Notes under the pieces: model-generated
What the model saw: the letters and a program-made list of their open reading frames with translations, nothing else
What the model was told of the DNA's origin: nothing
The model's database searches: none
NCBI GenBank assembly: GCA_003550325.1
Contig: QKWP01000588.1
Span: 84,415 to 148,414, forward strand
Length of the DNA stretch: 64,000 nucleotides
Direction: 5' to 3'
Origin: Gigaspora rosea
Lineage: Eukaryota > Glomeromycota > Glomeromycetes > Diversisporales > Gigasporaceae
Translations under genes and position numbers: made by a program
Part shown: one piece after another, positions 44,617 through 56,129 of the stretch
Position numbering within the stretch: the first letter of the stretch is position 1
Layout of the letters: every line of letters begins with the position of its first letter

Positions 44617-44867
44617 GGTTGCCGTCAATAGAAATCAGGCAGATTAACATTTTAAAAAATTAATGCCTTAACTTTCATAGTTCATAACTCGGTGAATTTT
44701 GAAGCTATCATTATCATAAATGGCTAAAAGAAAGCTTAGGTCTTAAGCTTTCTTTTAATCACTAAATAATAACATAGCTTCAAAATTTACCAAGCTATGA
44801 ACTGTAAAAGTTAAGGCATTAGTTTTTTTAAAATGCTAATCTGCCTGATTTCTATTGACGACAGCCC
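44617..44867. mobile_element. Fold-back MITE with 85-bp arms inside the hAT element
   Basis: Left arm from GGTTGCCGTCAATAGAAATC and right arm ending GATTTCTATTGACGACAGCC pair over ~85 bp around a short spacer. ATA flanks both sides (44614-44616, 44868-44870), a possible 3-bp target duplication. No coding. Confidence 0.8.
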
Positions 44868-45508
44868 ATATGACCACATATCTATTAAATATCACGTACT
44901 CCACTGAATCGTGAGTTCACATTTTGTTGCATAACAAACAAAAGTAATTATAGATTAGTAATATTTAAACTTACCCATACCTTGTATAGAGCAATTGTAT
45001 TAACACCATACCAAAAATAGGTTAATTGACTGAGAAGAAGCATAAACATACAGATCATAATCATTGTCTGGTATGCATAATGATGAATGATAATAATAGA
45101 TAACTTATTATCAATATAGTCATATATTTCAATTGTTTCAAAATTTTTTTTTTGCCTTGCTCTGTTCCATTTTATCTTGCTCAGTTACCTTGTACTAGCA
45201 GTACATAAATTAAACCCAATTATGTAATATATTTGATATTAGGGCTGCTAAAATTTGATTTAGCTCAATTAGCCTAGCAGGGCTATTGGCCTGGTTATGT
45301 CCCAGTATCTATTTAATTAGTTTAAAGGAAAATTCATCAATTGTAAAAATGCAAACAATATTAATACTAAGAAAAAAGAGAACAATTGTGTACAAAAATA
45401 AAAAATTATATACGTGCATATAATTTGCAGTTAAATAAATATTAATATATATTAAAATCAAATATATAAGAGTTATACCTAATAAAATTCAGCATTCGTT
45501 ACAAAAAA

Positions 45509-47860
45509 ATGTCTTTAAAAAACTTTTTGGATAAAGATATGTACCTCGATAAATCATATTTACCTGATGAACCATATTTACCTGATGAATCGTATTTACC
45601 TGATGAATCGTATTTCCAGTCTTAATATCAAATGAAGAATTACTCTCATCCTCTGATGAAGAAAAGTCATTATTAAACGAAAAATTGCATTCGCCATTAG
45701 ATGAACCTTTTTTACCCAATGAACTTACAGTAGAAAATGAACTTTTTATAGATAGTATGCCTTTTTTAAATGAAAAATCGCCTAATATATTTACTCAAAA
45801 TGCCAAAAGAAAAATTAGTAATTCACGAAGTTCCAACACAAAAAAAAGGTCTAAACTGATGAAGAGTTGGGTGTAAAAACACATGAAAAAAGACAAAATT
45901 AACAAACAAGTTAAATGTCTTGTATGGATTGGCGATAATGATAAGAAAACACAATGACAAAATACTTTTGAACTTACAACCAGTACAACAAATTTAGCTG
46001 CACATCTTCGAGCTGATCATAGATTAGATAAAAATGGACCTTTATTGCCACTAAGTGGTATACAAGAAACAACCCAATCACAGCCTACTCAATCAGACCC
46101 GTCGCAACATACTTTGCCAAAGCTATTTAGTCGTGGAATGCCATTTCCAAAAAAAAACAAAACAGAATTACCTCCCGAATATTAGCATGGATAATTGATG
46201 ACATGCAACCCTTTAATGGTTTGAGAAATGACTGATTTCATGATCTTTTGTATGAAGCTGTGCCACAATTTCAATTTCCAGGTGTAGATATTTTCAACCA
46301 AAAAATTTACGAAGCAATAAACTATACTGAAAATAGTTTAAAAAATTTAATTGAAAACACATTAGAATCTTTCGCATTCACTACAGACCTATGGACTCAA
46401 AACTACAAACCTTATATCGGAATTATGGCCCATTGGCTCTCTTCAGAATTTGAAATGCATAAAGTTTTACTCACAATTGAAAGTTTTCCATANGAGAAAT
46501 GACTGATTTCATGATCTTTTGTATGAAACTACAAACCTTATATCGGAATTATGGCCCATTGGCTCTCTTCAGAATTTGAAATGCATAAAGTTTTACTCAC
46601 AATTGAAAGTTTTCCATACCCACACATGTCGGAACATATAAAAGACTGTTTACGAAAAGAGTTGGCTAAATGGAGCTTAAGCGACAAATGTATAGCAGGC
46701 GTGACTGATAATGCTAGCTTAATTAAAAGATATTGGAACCTTGCATATACGATGTACAGCCCATACTATGCAGCTTGGGATTACAGATGGTTTAAAACAG
46801 GCTACCGATTTGATTAATCGTGCAAAGGCTCTAAATGCATTCGTTGCTAAAAAAGATAAATTTAGAGAAAGACTACAATTAATACAGGTTGAAATAGCAA
46901 AAGAAAAAAATCCATTACACAACAATAAAAATATTTCAGTTCTAGATCCAATCTCTAATGATACCGTGACCAGATGAAATTCAACTCATTCATTGTTAGA
47001 ACGTCTACTTTTTTTGTATGAAGCTATAAAAAGATTGCAAAATGATCTTGCAAAAGACAAAGAAAGAACAATTAGAAATAATACAAAAACATTAGAGAAT
47101 TTGCTTTTTAATGAAGAAGATTTGTTAGGTTAGTCGAGTTGTTAGGTCCTTTTGCGCATGTTACAACCATAATGGGTGGAGATCATTATTCAACCTATTC
47201 AATGATGTTACCATTAATTAAAATATTACAAGAACATCTATTTCAAAAAGAAACTACACTTACGCATCCAATTGTTCGTGATGTACGTGATGAGATAGAA
47301 CTATCCTTTGGAAGACGCTGGGATGAACCAGATGTAGAAGGGTACATTGCTGCTGTTCTTGACCCAAGATTTAAAAACCTAAGCTTTGAACCAGAAAAAC
47401 TAGAATCAATAAAAAACGAATTAAAACACAAGATGGAAGATGCTAGAAGTGCACTAAGTATAAATTTAACAACACCTTCGATTGAAAATAATCCACATTC
47501 CTCTTTATTAAATTCACTATTTCAAGAAACTTCTCAACAGGTTTGTCCCATTGAAGCTGAATTAAAGATGTATTTTAACATGCCCAAATGATAAAATACG
47601 ATCTTTCTGATCCTCTCTATAAACAACATAACCCATTGGTCTTTTGGAGAGATAATAAACCAACTCTTCCCTTAATGGCACAGCAAGCAAGAAGATATTT
47701 AGAAATTCCAGGAACCTCAGTTCCATCAGAGAGACTCTTTTCTGATGCCGGAAAAATTATAACCGACAAACGAAATCGACTTAATCCCAACACAGTTCAT
47801 GACTTACTTTTTCTGAAAGAAAACCAGCACTGTTTTAATCCTTATCCTGATTTGAACTAA
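45509..47860 (+). pseudogene. Broken hAT transposase (BED finger, RNase-H fold, dimerization domain)
   Basis: Starts at 45509 with YLPDES hexapeptide repeats, shifts frame near 45617, then a degenerate BED finger (KCLVWIGDND, STTNLAAHLRADH), where the second Cys reads Trp. The catalytic domain begins ESFAFTTDLWT (first Asp) at 46370 and VTDNASLIKRYWNL (second Asp) near 46700. A CTAHTMQLGITDG block follows, then YIAAVLDPRFK, and the hAT C-terminal dimerization domain: RRYLEIPGTSVPSERLFSDA, ending 47860. Stops and shifts occur near 45876, 46817, 46977 and 47590, so it is inactive. A longer and a shorter version of 46223-46492 are both present, across an N. Confidence 0.9.
46493..46493. other. 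Single N: join of two versions of the hAT transposase
   Basis: 46494-46527 repeats 46223-46256, and 46527-46618 repeats 46401-46492 (92 bp). The sequence after N therefore is the same region lacking about 144 bp (46257-46400). Confidence 0.88.
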
Positions 47861-48255
47861 TATAAAAAGAGTATTTTTAAATAAAGCCGTTAATCGACAA
47901 ATGAGATGGGTGAACGTGTGAACATAAAAATTGTATTGTTAGGTTTTTTATATTCATTAAAAAAAAAAAAGGTTAAAAATTAGAATTTAACGAATATAAA
48001 TAAATAGAGAACATTATAAATAAAAACTTTGATTGAACCTGGTTTGCTCGTCGTTAATAAAGAATACGTTTTATGTGAATTATCAGTATTTCACATGCAT
48101 ATCATTTGATAAATTCATGTGTTTATCACCTGGTCAGCTAAGCCGGCTAAGCCATCCAAAATTTATTGACCTGGTTTAGTCGATAAATTTTGATTAGCCA
48201 GAATCACTAAGTACTCGAAGTTACGCATCTTGAAGCGATCCGTTTGTTGTATGTA

Positions 48256-48368
48256 CTGTTAATTGAATTTGATTAGATCTCAAATACGTCAATTGCCTGA
48301 TGCACCTGTAATCCTTTCGAATTTGATTGGATCTCAATACGTCAATTGACTGACGCACTTGTGATTTG
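48256..48368. repeat. Two-copy ~60-bp tandem repeat
   Basis: GAATTTGATTAGATCTCAAA..ACGTCAATTG.CTGA.GCAC occurs twice just outside the hAT element. Confidence 0.75.
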
Positions 48369-48555
48369 TGTAATATAAATTTTAGGATATGTCAAAAAAA
48401 TAAACAATTTCACAGATCTGCCTATATGAGTCTTTTTTATTTATTACTTTATGTGAAAATGAAGCAGCTAATAAATTATATTGAGTTCCTATACCAATTT
48501 TTTCGTGGATTGACCGGAATTTTATTTTTTCTAACATTTCTTCTGTTAGTTTTCA

Positions 48556-49160
48556 GAATTTTGTTGGCATTTCATCTATTATAGGATTCATTTCATAATG
48601 TTCACCGATTATGCTGTTAATTTGGCTAATTTAGAAAAAACAAGATTAATATGCCAAGGACATCCAATCATATTCGAATCTCAATCCCTTCTATTCTCCT
48701 CTAAAATTGTTTTTTGAGCTTTATGTTTACTAGCATGAGAGCATTCATATGTTCTGCATCTTGTAATGGTATTGTCTTTTGTATCCAATATATGCCTTCT
48801 CTTACGTAAGTAGAATCCTTGTTGTTTAGCATAATCATCAAGATATTTTTCAAATATTTCCTACTATCAACCCGCAACTCTGTATTTAATTCCATTATTT
48901 TTTCCTTTTCATATTTTCACTATTAGTATTAAATACTTCTTAATTCGTATCTTTCAGCTAAGCTTCATCAACTGTTTCTATACCTTTGCCCGAAGCTTTA
49001 TTGTATATCTCGATATCCATATATTAAGCTTCATAATTTGTTTCAGAATGGTAGCCAAAATACTCTCTATTAGATTCATAAATGTTCTGATAATCACCTT
49101 CCATCATAAGAGTAATTTGATAGAGGCAGATAGTTTTAGCACAAACCATTAAAATATAAT
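48556..49160 (-). pseudogene. FAR1-type MULE N-terminal relic
   Basis: On the - strand, pieces read DDYAKQQGFYLRKRRHILDT, then ITRCRTYECSHASKHKAQK and MIGCPWHINL, followed by a worn EHYEMNP. These are the FAR1/WRKY-GCM1 finger of Rhizophagus-like MULEs (C...C...H.H). Upstream (to 49160) are worn frames such as YQNIYESNREYFGYHSETNY. Many stops; no DDE part remains. Confidence 0.7.
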
Positions 49161-49430
49161 TTAAAAAATCTTTTATAGGTGCGTGGATTGTGTTTCTCAC
49201 AAAAGACTCAGAGGAGTGACAAAAATTAGGTGATTTTTTAGGGAGAGAGGGGGGTAAAAAAAGTTGAAATTATATATAAGAACCTGACTATATATATATT
49301 AAGGAAGAGGAAAGTCTGATAAAAAATAATCAGGTAATTAATAACACGGCTCTAACAATTTATTTATGAATATATTATGGCTTTATTTTAAATATAGAAT
49401 CGATGTTTTTTTATTTTGTTACAAAGTTAA

Positions 49431-49592
49431 GGGCGCTGACATTTATTACCTAATATTCATTTACTATAGGGGCTTACTTCCCCACCACCAGATAAGATCT
49501 ATAAATAGAATTTTAGCCAATCAAATTTAACTAAGGTAAGATTTTTCTTGACTCCCCTATCCTAAAATATTACTTAATAAATATCAGCGCTC
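49431..49592. mobile_element. PIF/Harbinger-like MITE, TAA flanks
   Basis: 162 bp with TIRs GGGCGCTGACATTTATTA and, inverted, GAGCGCTGATATTTATTA; TAA at 49428-49430 and 49593-49595. It shares ATTTATTA in the TIR with the 10887 and 40898 elements. Confidence 0.75.
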
Positions 49593-50226
49593 TAAATTAG
49601 TGCTCTTTTATATATTTTTACTATATAACACTTAAATAATCTAATCTATTAGTGATTTTTATATCTATTGTGAATGTGAAGCACAAAGCACCCAAGAAAT
49701 CTGTGCCAGATTTTGTCGATCATTAATCACGTGTTGATCTGTGCTAGTCCGGAATGAATAATCAAGATCCTGGTTCATATTTGTGTAATATACAAGTATT
49801 CTCCATTTTTAGAATACAATTAAATCAAGAGCGACTATATATAATGTTCTATTTTAGAATCATAATATGAATGATTCTTTTTGTTATTATTCAGTTATTA
49901 GCTTCATTATTGTTTTACAAGTTTATTTTCGGTCCAATACTATTATCAAGTACTTGCATATTTTTAACAATGAGCTTGAAAACAAAATTAGTATATCTTA
50001 CGCCAAATTTAAACAGTGAAGTTTAAATGTATTTCATACATGTTGTATTCTTTTTTACTATAAATAAATTGTTGTCTGTTTGTATTTTTCTTTTTCAAAA
50101 CGCTTGATACAACATCTTTTAGATTTGGTTCACGGAAGTTGTGTGCATAATTTAATTGTACAAATCAAGCTTTACATTGGTCTCTCAAAATAATAAGTAA
50201 AAAATAAATTTTTCATAATCTTGAAA

Positions 50227-53080
50227 ATGACGGACCTGCAAATTTAGAAATACAAAACAATGTACCAAATAACACCTTAGAACCTTTACCTGAATATATC
50301 GCTAATATACTTCCTCTGAACTTAAACAATATCCAGACTTTATTACAAGTGAAAGATTTTTAGTTCGCCAATTTTTTACGAATGTTAAAAATATTAATAA
50401 TACACGACAGTGGTTTCTCGAATTTGAAGAATCATCAAAAACAACAATGCCAGAAACTAAAGGAATTCAAATTAAAGGGACTAAAGTTTTATTACAAGAG
50501 TTGGCCATTGTATTCACAGTAAACAAGTAAAAAAAACAAGGAAATCCTATAATAAAAAATCCAAATTCACTACGAGCCAGAAACACAAATTGCATAGCTA
50601 CAATACATCTTCAGCTTGAACGATAGTGCCTTCAAATTACTCATCCACTTGAGATTAATATCAAATTTGTTTATAATCATGTGATTCATTTTGCCAAGTC
50701 TCTTAGTTTTCGACATGTAAATAAAGAGGTTTATAATAAATATCTGGAGCTTTTTGCTAGTGGACATTCTCCTGCAACAGCTTTACATACTTATGAGAAT
50801 GCTCATGCAAGTAGTGACCAGGAACTTGTACAACTTTTGGCAGATCACATACAGAATCCGGATTATGGCTATGTTTTGAATTTATTTAAAAAATATCATG
50901 ATAAGCATCTCGGAGGACGGAATAGTTTATCAATGTTTTAGCGACTTAAAGAAGAGATTAATTTTTATAATAGTACTGGAAAGGGTCATGCAATTCTTCA
51001 AGAATATGATTCCCAATCACAAAAAGCTTTTATTCTTTGCATAGTCACCAACCTAATGTGTCGTGTTTATGAGAAAATTTTTCAAGCTGATGAAATTTGC
51101 TATGTTGATGCATCAGCATTTATTGAACTGTTGAACACTTCTATAACTCTATTTTATACAAGTTGTATTGTGGGGGCTTTGCCCTTTGGCCTTATAATAA
51201 CATCAGATGAGTTACAAATTACTCTTAAGAATCTAAAGGAACTTCTTCCATGGCACGCCTTTTTTGGTCGTGGGTCTAGTGTTGGTCCAATTGTTTTCCT
51301 TACAGATGACTCATACTCTGAAAGAAATGCATTAGAAAACTGCTATTACTGTGCATATTTCATGTTCTTTAGGCGTTTTGGTGCTGGCTATATAATTCAA
51401 AGCATGGTATAGATAAATAATATAGAAAGTTCATAATGGAAAATATAAAAAAATATTGCATGCACTATATATGAGGATGAAAGCATTTCGGGTTCTAAAA
51501 CCTGAAATTAAAATTTGAAGACGAAATTGTTTTTGACCTATTTTACTTGAAAGACGAAATTATTTGATACTTTTTTGAATAGACAAAATTATAAGGAACA
51601 TATCTATATAAATTTTATTTGCTCTTCCTTATAAAAAATTTTAACTTTTTCTAATAAAGACGAAATAGGCCTTTTTCAAAAATCAATTTCAGTGGCATCA
51701 CTAGCATGCACAAATGAAAATTGAAATGTTAAAATACTATCGTGAATTAAAAGCTAATTATTATCAAATATACCTTCAATTACAAAAGCATTTTGAATCT
51801 CTCTGAAAGTGGCGTCAATTATAGGCAGTTTCTTTTCACTCAGGACTTCTTTTACGTGGCAATAACACCAACAAATACATAGAACGCAGTTTTGGGTTGT
51901 TAAAAGATATCATATTTGCACGTGTCCAGGTTTATAACATTGTTCAAGCATTCCAATATATTATTACAACCATGGAACACTTTTATGAACGTCAACTTTT
52001 TGGAATAGCACACAGTAACCCTGGCGATTTAGAAATTGCTAACCGATTTTTGTGCCAAGGCTGAAATGCAATTAATGCAGAAGAGATTTAGCAAACTGAT
52101 GTTGAAACTAAGTACCTAGTGCCAAGTCAAAAAAGTGGTACTGATTTATTTTATACAGTTAATGTTGAGGTTTGCCTGTTTTGTTGGATCATCAGGAGCA
52201 CCGTGCAAACACCAGGGTGCAGTGGCTACAAAATATCATATTGGATCTCTAAATTTTTTTCAATCATTAACACCTAAAGATCGTGCTAATTTTGCTTACA
52301 TTGTGCATGGTATGTGGTTAATATTTTTAATATTTTGAATTAATATTAAATACCTACTAATCTTTATGTTTTTAAATTTATTTAAGGAACATAACGGATG
52401 ATTATTCTTTTTATGCATTGCTTTGTGATCATACAACCATTTATCAGTAAGATCAACAAAATCATAATAAAGATAGAATTTTAAACAATCTAGTAACTAA
52501 CAATGTTCAAGAATCAGAATCTGAAGTGAATAAAAATGTTCAAGAATTTGAATCTGAAGTGAATCAAATTACTGTAGCAAAAAACCAAAAATCAAAAATG
52601 TCTAACATAGACCAAATCACTGTAGTGAAAATCAATAAAAATCAGGAATCTAATGTGGACCAAATTACTACAGCAGAGTATGTATAGCATATTTTATATA
52701 TTCTTTATTATATTTTAAAATCTATTTTAAGTAATCTATTTTTAGACATGGTGAAGTTTTTCTCGAATCATTTCTTGAAACAATCAAACATGACTATGAA
52801 AACTATGGTCCATAATTTCAGACTGCTCTTGAAAAGTTAGCTGAACGATATACTGTGGCAAAAGCAAAATCTATTCCAGCATTAATGTCATTTCTTATAA
52901 TATTTACCGAAGTGTTGATTCACTCGTACATGTGAAGAATGGAGCTAAAATTTGAACACAAGTTGAGTCTGTTAAGTGCAGAAAAAAAGCTGTTAGTAGT
53001 GAAGAAAATTGTGATTACCATGTTATACCAGCACGCAAAAAGCGTACAATTGGTAGAAAAGTACTCAAAATGTAAATAAT
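50227..53080 (+). pseudogene. Broken MULE transposase (DDE, SWIM)
   Basis: Frames with stops read FLVRQFFTNVKNINNTRQWF (50355), CATIHLQ-like basic parts, SLSFRHVNKEVYNKYLELFA (50700), then the MULE core: ICYVDASAFIELLNTS (first Asp, 51100), GALPFGLIITSDE (51175), FLTDDSYSERNALE (second Asp, 51305), and FRRFGAGYIIQS, a worn form of the F-W-RWL motif. Around 51480-51700 lies non-coding DNA that looks inserted. Then AFQYIITTMEHFYERQLFG (51940) and a SWIM finger with CFVGSSGAPCKHQGAVATKY (52190). A Gln/Asn-rich tail with VNQITVAKNQ repeats and a basic RKKRTIGRKVLKM end follow. It belongs to a different MULE lineage from 11533-14046: no FAR1 finger was seen. Inactive. Confidence 0.85.
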
Positions 53081-53656
53081 GATCATTTGAATTAATTGAT
53101 TCAGAACAACACATTTATATCTAAATGTATATAAGCTAGTTTGATAGTACATTTCTATTTATAAATATATTTCGCAATGTGCTTATCTTAATAAAGTATA
53201 AAAACAAATTCATTTTGGTATACGAGAGTTATGAAAAATTAAAGCAGTAAGACATAAATTAGTAAGTGAAACTTAAATCTGCAGCAATTGCTCTAGTTAT
53301 TCCATCTATGTAACAAACTTTCATGTATGTACATTGAAAAAGTAGTCATTAATCTAAGAAAACCCCAAATAACACTAAATATAGCTAACAATCTAATCCA
53401 ACAATGAGACTAGACTGAAACTCTCAAAATAGAAGGTGTCAATCAAGGCGTGGTAGGTTCTTTTAGAGTTTTAGGCCTTGTGAAGACAATGTTGGGGTTT
53501 AGATAAGTCTTCTTTAGTCAAATACTCAGCTAATATAACCCAATATCTCTTCTTATTCTCTTGTTCAAGTCCAATGCCTAATTTTGGGGGTCACATGTTA
53601 TAAAATTTGGCGAAATTGAATTACGTAGGTACTTTATTTAACAATGCGAGCAATAG

Positions 53657-53776
53657 GGGGTTTCAAAATTAAAATCAGATTTTTTCTAATTTATAATTCA
53701 AAATAGTAAAAATAATATTTAAAAAATCCTACTTATTTTCAAAATACGTCACTTATTTGTTAATTATGAAACCCCT
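53657..53776. mobile_element. 120-bp MITE (GGGGTTTCA ends)
   Basis: GGGGGTTTCAAAATTAA and, inverted, GGGGTTTCATAATTAA form the ends; flanked by TA/TAA-like sequence. Inserted in the 3' part of the MULE. No coding. Confidence 0.65.
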
Positions 53777-54050
53777 AAAAATGGTATTAATCACGATCAA
53801 TCTGGGATTCTTATATAAAAAATGTAGTAATTATTAATCGACACTTACTTCTATCAACTACGAATATAGGTTAGGTGTTTTAGATTTTTTGCACCATACT
53901 TATTTGAAAAAATTATCTAAGGCACATATCTAAGATAAAGATATTACTGGTAACAATAAATGCATCACAAATGGGTTGGGCAGAAATAAATAAAATTTCA
54001 CTCAATTTTTTTAAATTAAAACAGAAGAACAAACATGTATATAACTAATA

Positions 54051-54580
54051 GGGGGCATTCATAAATAATGTTATGTACCCCCTCATAGTAGCGCTGGACC
54101 CCCCCCTCTACTATATAAAAAAATTTTTCAAAATCCGTATGTTTATATATAAAATTTTACAAAAACTTGAATATATTGTGACACAGTGATCCGATTTGGA
54201 GATTTAGGTACCATTTGATTCGTCTCGGTGAGACAAATTCAATGATACCAAAATCATTTCATTTGGATCACTGGATCAATAGTTATTCACAAAAATCTAT
54301 TGATTTTATAGTCATTTTATAAGAAAACATAATAACCAATAGTATTTGGCCAATAAAATTCGATCCAGTGATCCAAATGAAATGAAATTGGTACCATTCG
54401 ACTCCTCTCACCAAGACGAATCGAATGGTACCAAAATCATTAAATTTGGACCACTGGTTCAATTTTTAGCTAATTTTTTCTAAAAAAATTACGTTATATT
54501 TTTTTGACCCCTCTACTTATTGAGAAAAACGTTATTATTCGTCCAACCTCCTCTTGTATAACGTTATTTATGGATGCCCC
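54051..54580. mobile_element. MITE with GGGGCAT.CATAAATAA ends, ATA flanks
   Basis: Left GGGGGCATTCATAAATAATG and right inverted GGGGCATCCATAAATAACG; ATA on both sides (54048-54050, 54581-54583). A fold-back sits inside it (54180-54440). The ends recall the PIF/Harbinger-like family here. Confidence 0.7.
54180..54440. repeat. Fold-back with GTCTC.GAGAC cores, nested in a MITE
   Basis: Arms: GTACCATTTGATTCGTCTCG-type on the left (core GTCTCGGTGAGAC at 54222-54234) and its inverse (CTCTCACCAAGACGAATCGA) at about 54404-54422. GATCCAGTGATCCAAATGAA occurs in both orientations between them. Similar cores occur in the 8748-9410 cluster. Confidence 0.7.
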
Positions 54581-55009
54581 ATAGTGGTATTTTATATAAT
54601 AATCTTAATAATACAAAGAAGCATATATAATTTAGAATTAGGTTAATACTATAGTAATTGGTTTGAAATAAACTTTTTGTAAGCCGAGTGTATAAAATTT
54701 TTGTTTGTACTTTATAGCACTGTATAATATTTCCGGCCTTATTCAAAAAACTCAAGAATAACTTGAATAGTACTCAGGAGTAATGTAATATATTTAATAT
54801 GAAGATACTACAGCACTATTCAAGAATGTAAGCATACAGAAAAATAATTTATGCATAGTATATTATACAAATATGAATGGGGATCTTGATTATACCGGAC
54901 TAGCACGGATCAACATGTGATTAATGATTGACAAAACCTGGCACAAATTTCTTGGGTGCAAGCACAAATGGGTTTGACGCCTTTTATTTTTAATTTCTTT
55001 TTACTACTT

Positions 55010-55075
55010 ATCGTAACTTTTATTTGTTTTATTTACTAAATTACTTATTGTAACTTTTATTTGTTTTATTTACTG
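55010..55075. repeat. Two-copy ~33-bp tandem repeat
   Basis: ACTTATyGTAACTTTTATTT and GTTTTATTTACT repeated twice in direct order. Confidence 0.7.
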
Positions 55076-55202
55076 CTTACATATGATTTTCTTTATAATT
55101 TTTATTTAAGTTTCTGTATACATTTTGCGCTTTTTATTAATTTTTACGCCTCTTATTTTTTGGTTTGCTTGAAAATAGAAAATGCAATTGCCCATTAACC
55201 TG

Positions 55203-55310
55203 CTATTAACACTACTTATACAATAACACTACGCATACAATAACACTTTGCATATTATAACACTACGTATACACTAATCCTATATACATGATAACACTAT
55301 GCATACAATA
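55203..55310. repeat. ~18-bp tandem repeat (ATAACACTACGCATACA)
   Basis: Five to six imperfect units of AATAACACTACGCATACA with single-base changes and small gaps. Confidence 0.75.
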
Positions 55311-55702
55311 TTATAAATATTATGCAATCGCACTATTTAGCAATCAAAAATCCTAACTGTATTATATTACACAAATATAGAAGATGAAATACCGCGCTCT
55401 TATATAATTTGATAGAAAGAAATATAAGAATACGTGCTGCGAAAATGCAATAATGCAGTTAGTATTATATATTAGATTTTTGATATTGCATTTCATAACA
55501 ATAATCCGCTTTTGCTTTAGTGCATTCCCAAATATAGAATGAACTGTATTCCTATTTGAATAGTAAACCTCTTGAGAATGAAACATACAAGAAATAGCTA
55601 AATTATTTGTGAATTCTTTTTACTTCTATTTTCTTAATCAAAATTATACTAATAAAACAGCAGCTGCCAATTAAGTTGCATGATGAGCTAAAAACTCTAG
55701 AT

Positions 55703-55800
55703 TAGGCTAAACTAAAGCTTGAAAAGGTTAATGGATCGTATTTCTAGTTAGAGCTAAACTAAAGCTTGAAAAGGTTGATAGATCATATTTCTAGTTAGAG
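55703..55800. repeat. Two-copy 49-bp tandem repeat
   Basis: GCTAAACTAAAGCTTGAAAA, then GGTTrATrGATC and ATTTCTAGTTAGA, twice. CTAGATTAG/CTAATCTAG words flank it in inverted order. Confidence 0.75.
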
Positions 55801-56129
55801 CTGGTCTAATCTAGGATTAGTATTGGTTATAGAGATGGGCACCATGCACATAACTGCATGCATGCATGCAATTAATTCTGGCCAGCATTAAGAAATTAAA
55901 TTATAACTTTGGTCAAAACATGCATGCATGCATGCAAAAAATGCATGCGCATGCTAAAATGAAAATTTTGTAAGTTGATGAAGTAATTTTAGTAAAATGC
56001 AAATCCAGAAAGGGCAATTAGATATTCCCAGAATTTTGGGAATTGATACTTGAATTAATTGGTAATAAAATTATCCACATAAACCTAGCTATTGCATTAA
56101 TTGTACAGTGGTTCATGAATTTATCAAGA

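Larger units (their letters stand above)
43950..48209 (+). mobile_element. Whole hAT transposon, 8-bp TSD AGTACTCG
   Basis: 4260 bp, ends TAGTAATTCTGGCT and, inverted, TAGTGATTCTGGCT; flanks 43942-43949 and 48210-48217 are both AGTACTCG. Subterminal DNA holds GGCTAAGCC and CGACTAGTCGA-like words near both ends. It carries a decayed BED-hAT transposase, a 251-bp fold-back and an N join (46493). Confidence 0.93.
49688..54959 (+). mobile_element. Whole MULE with ~95-bp TIRs and 9-bp TSD AAGCACAAA
   Basis: 5272 bp. The left end GCACCCAAGAAATCTGTGCC and following ~75 bp recur inverted at 54875-54959. AAGCACAAA lies immediately outside both ends (49679-49687, 54960-54968): a perfect 9-bp duplication, as Mutator-like elements make. 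It carries a decayed transposase, a 120-bp MITE and a larger G-rich-ended MITE in its 3' part. Confidence 0.93.

Noticed and set aside
48366..48584. Hydrophobic 72-codon frame
   Set aside because: Could pass for a membrane peptide, but lies in AT-rich DNA beside transposon ends with no start context or homology I recognise.
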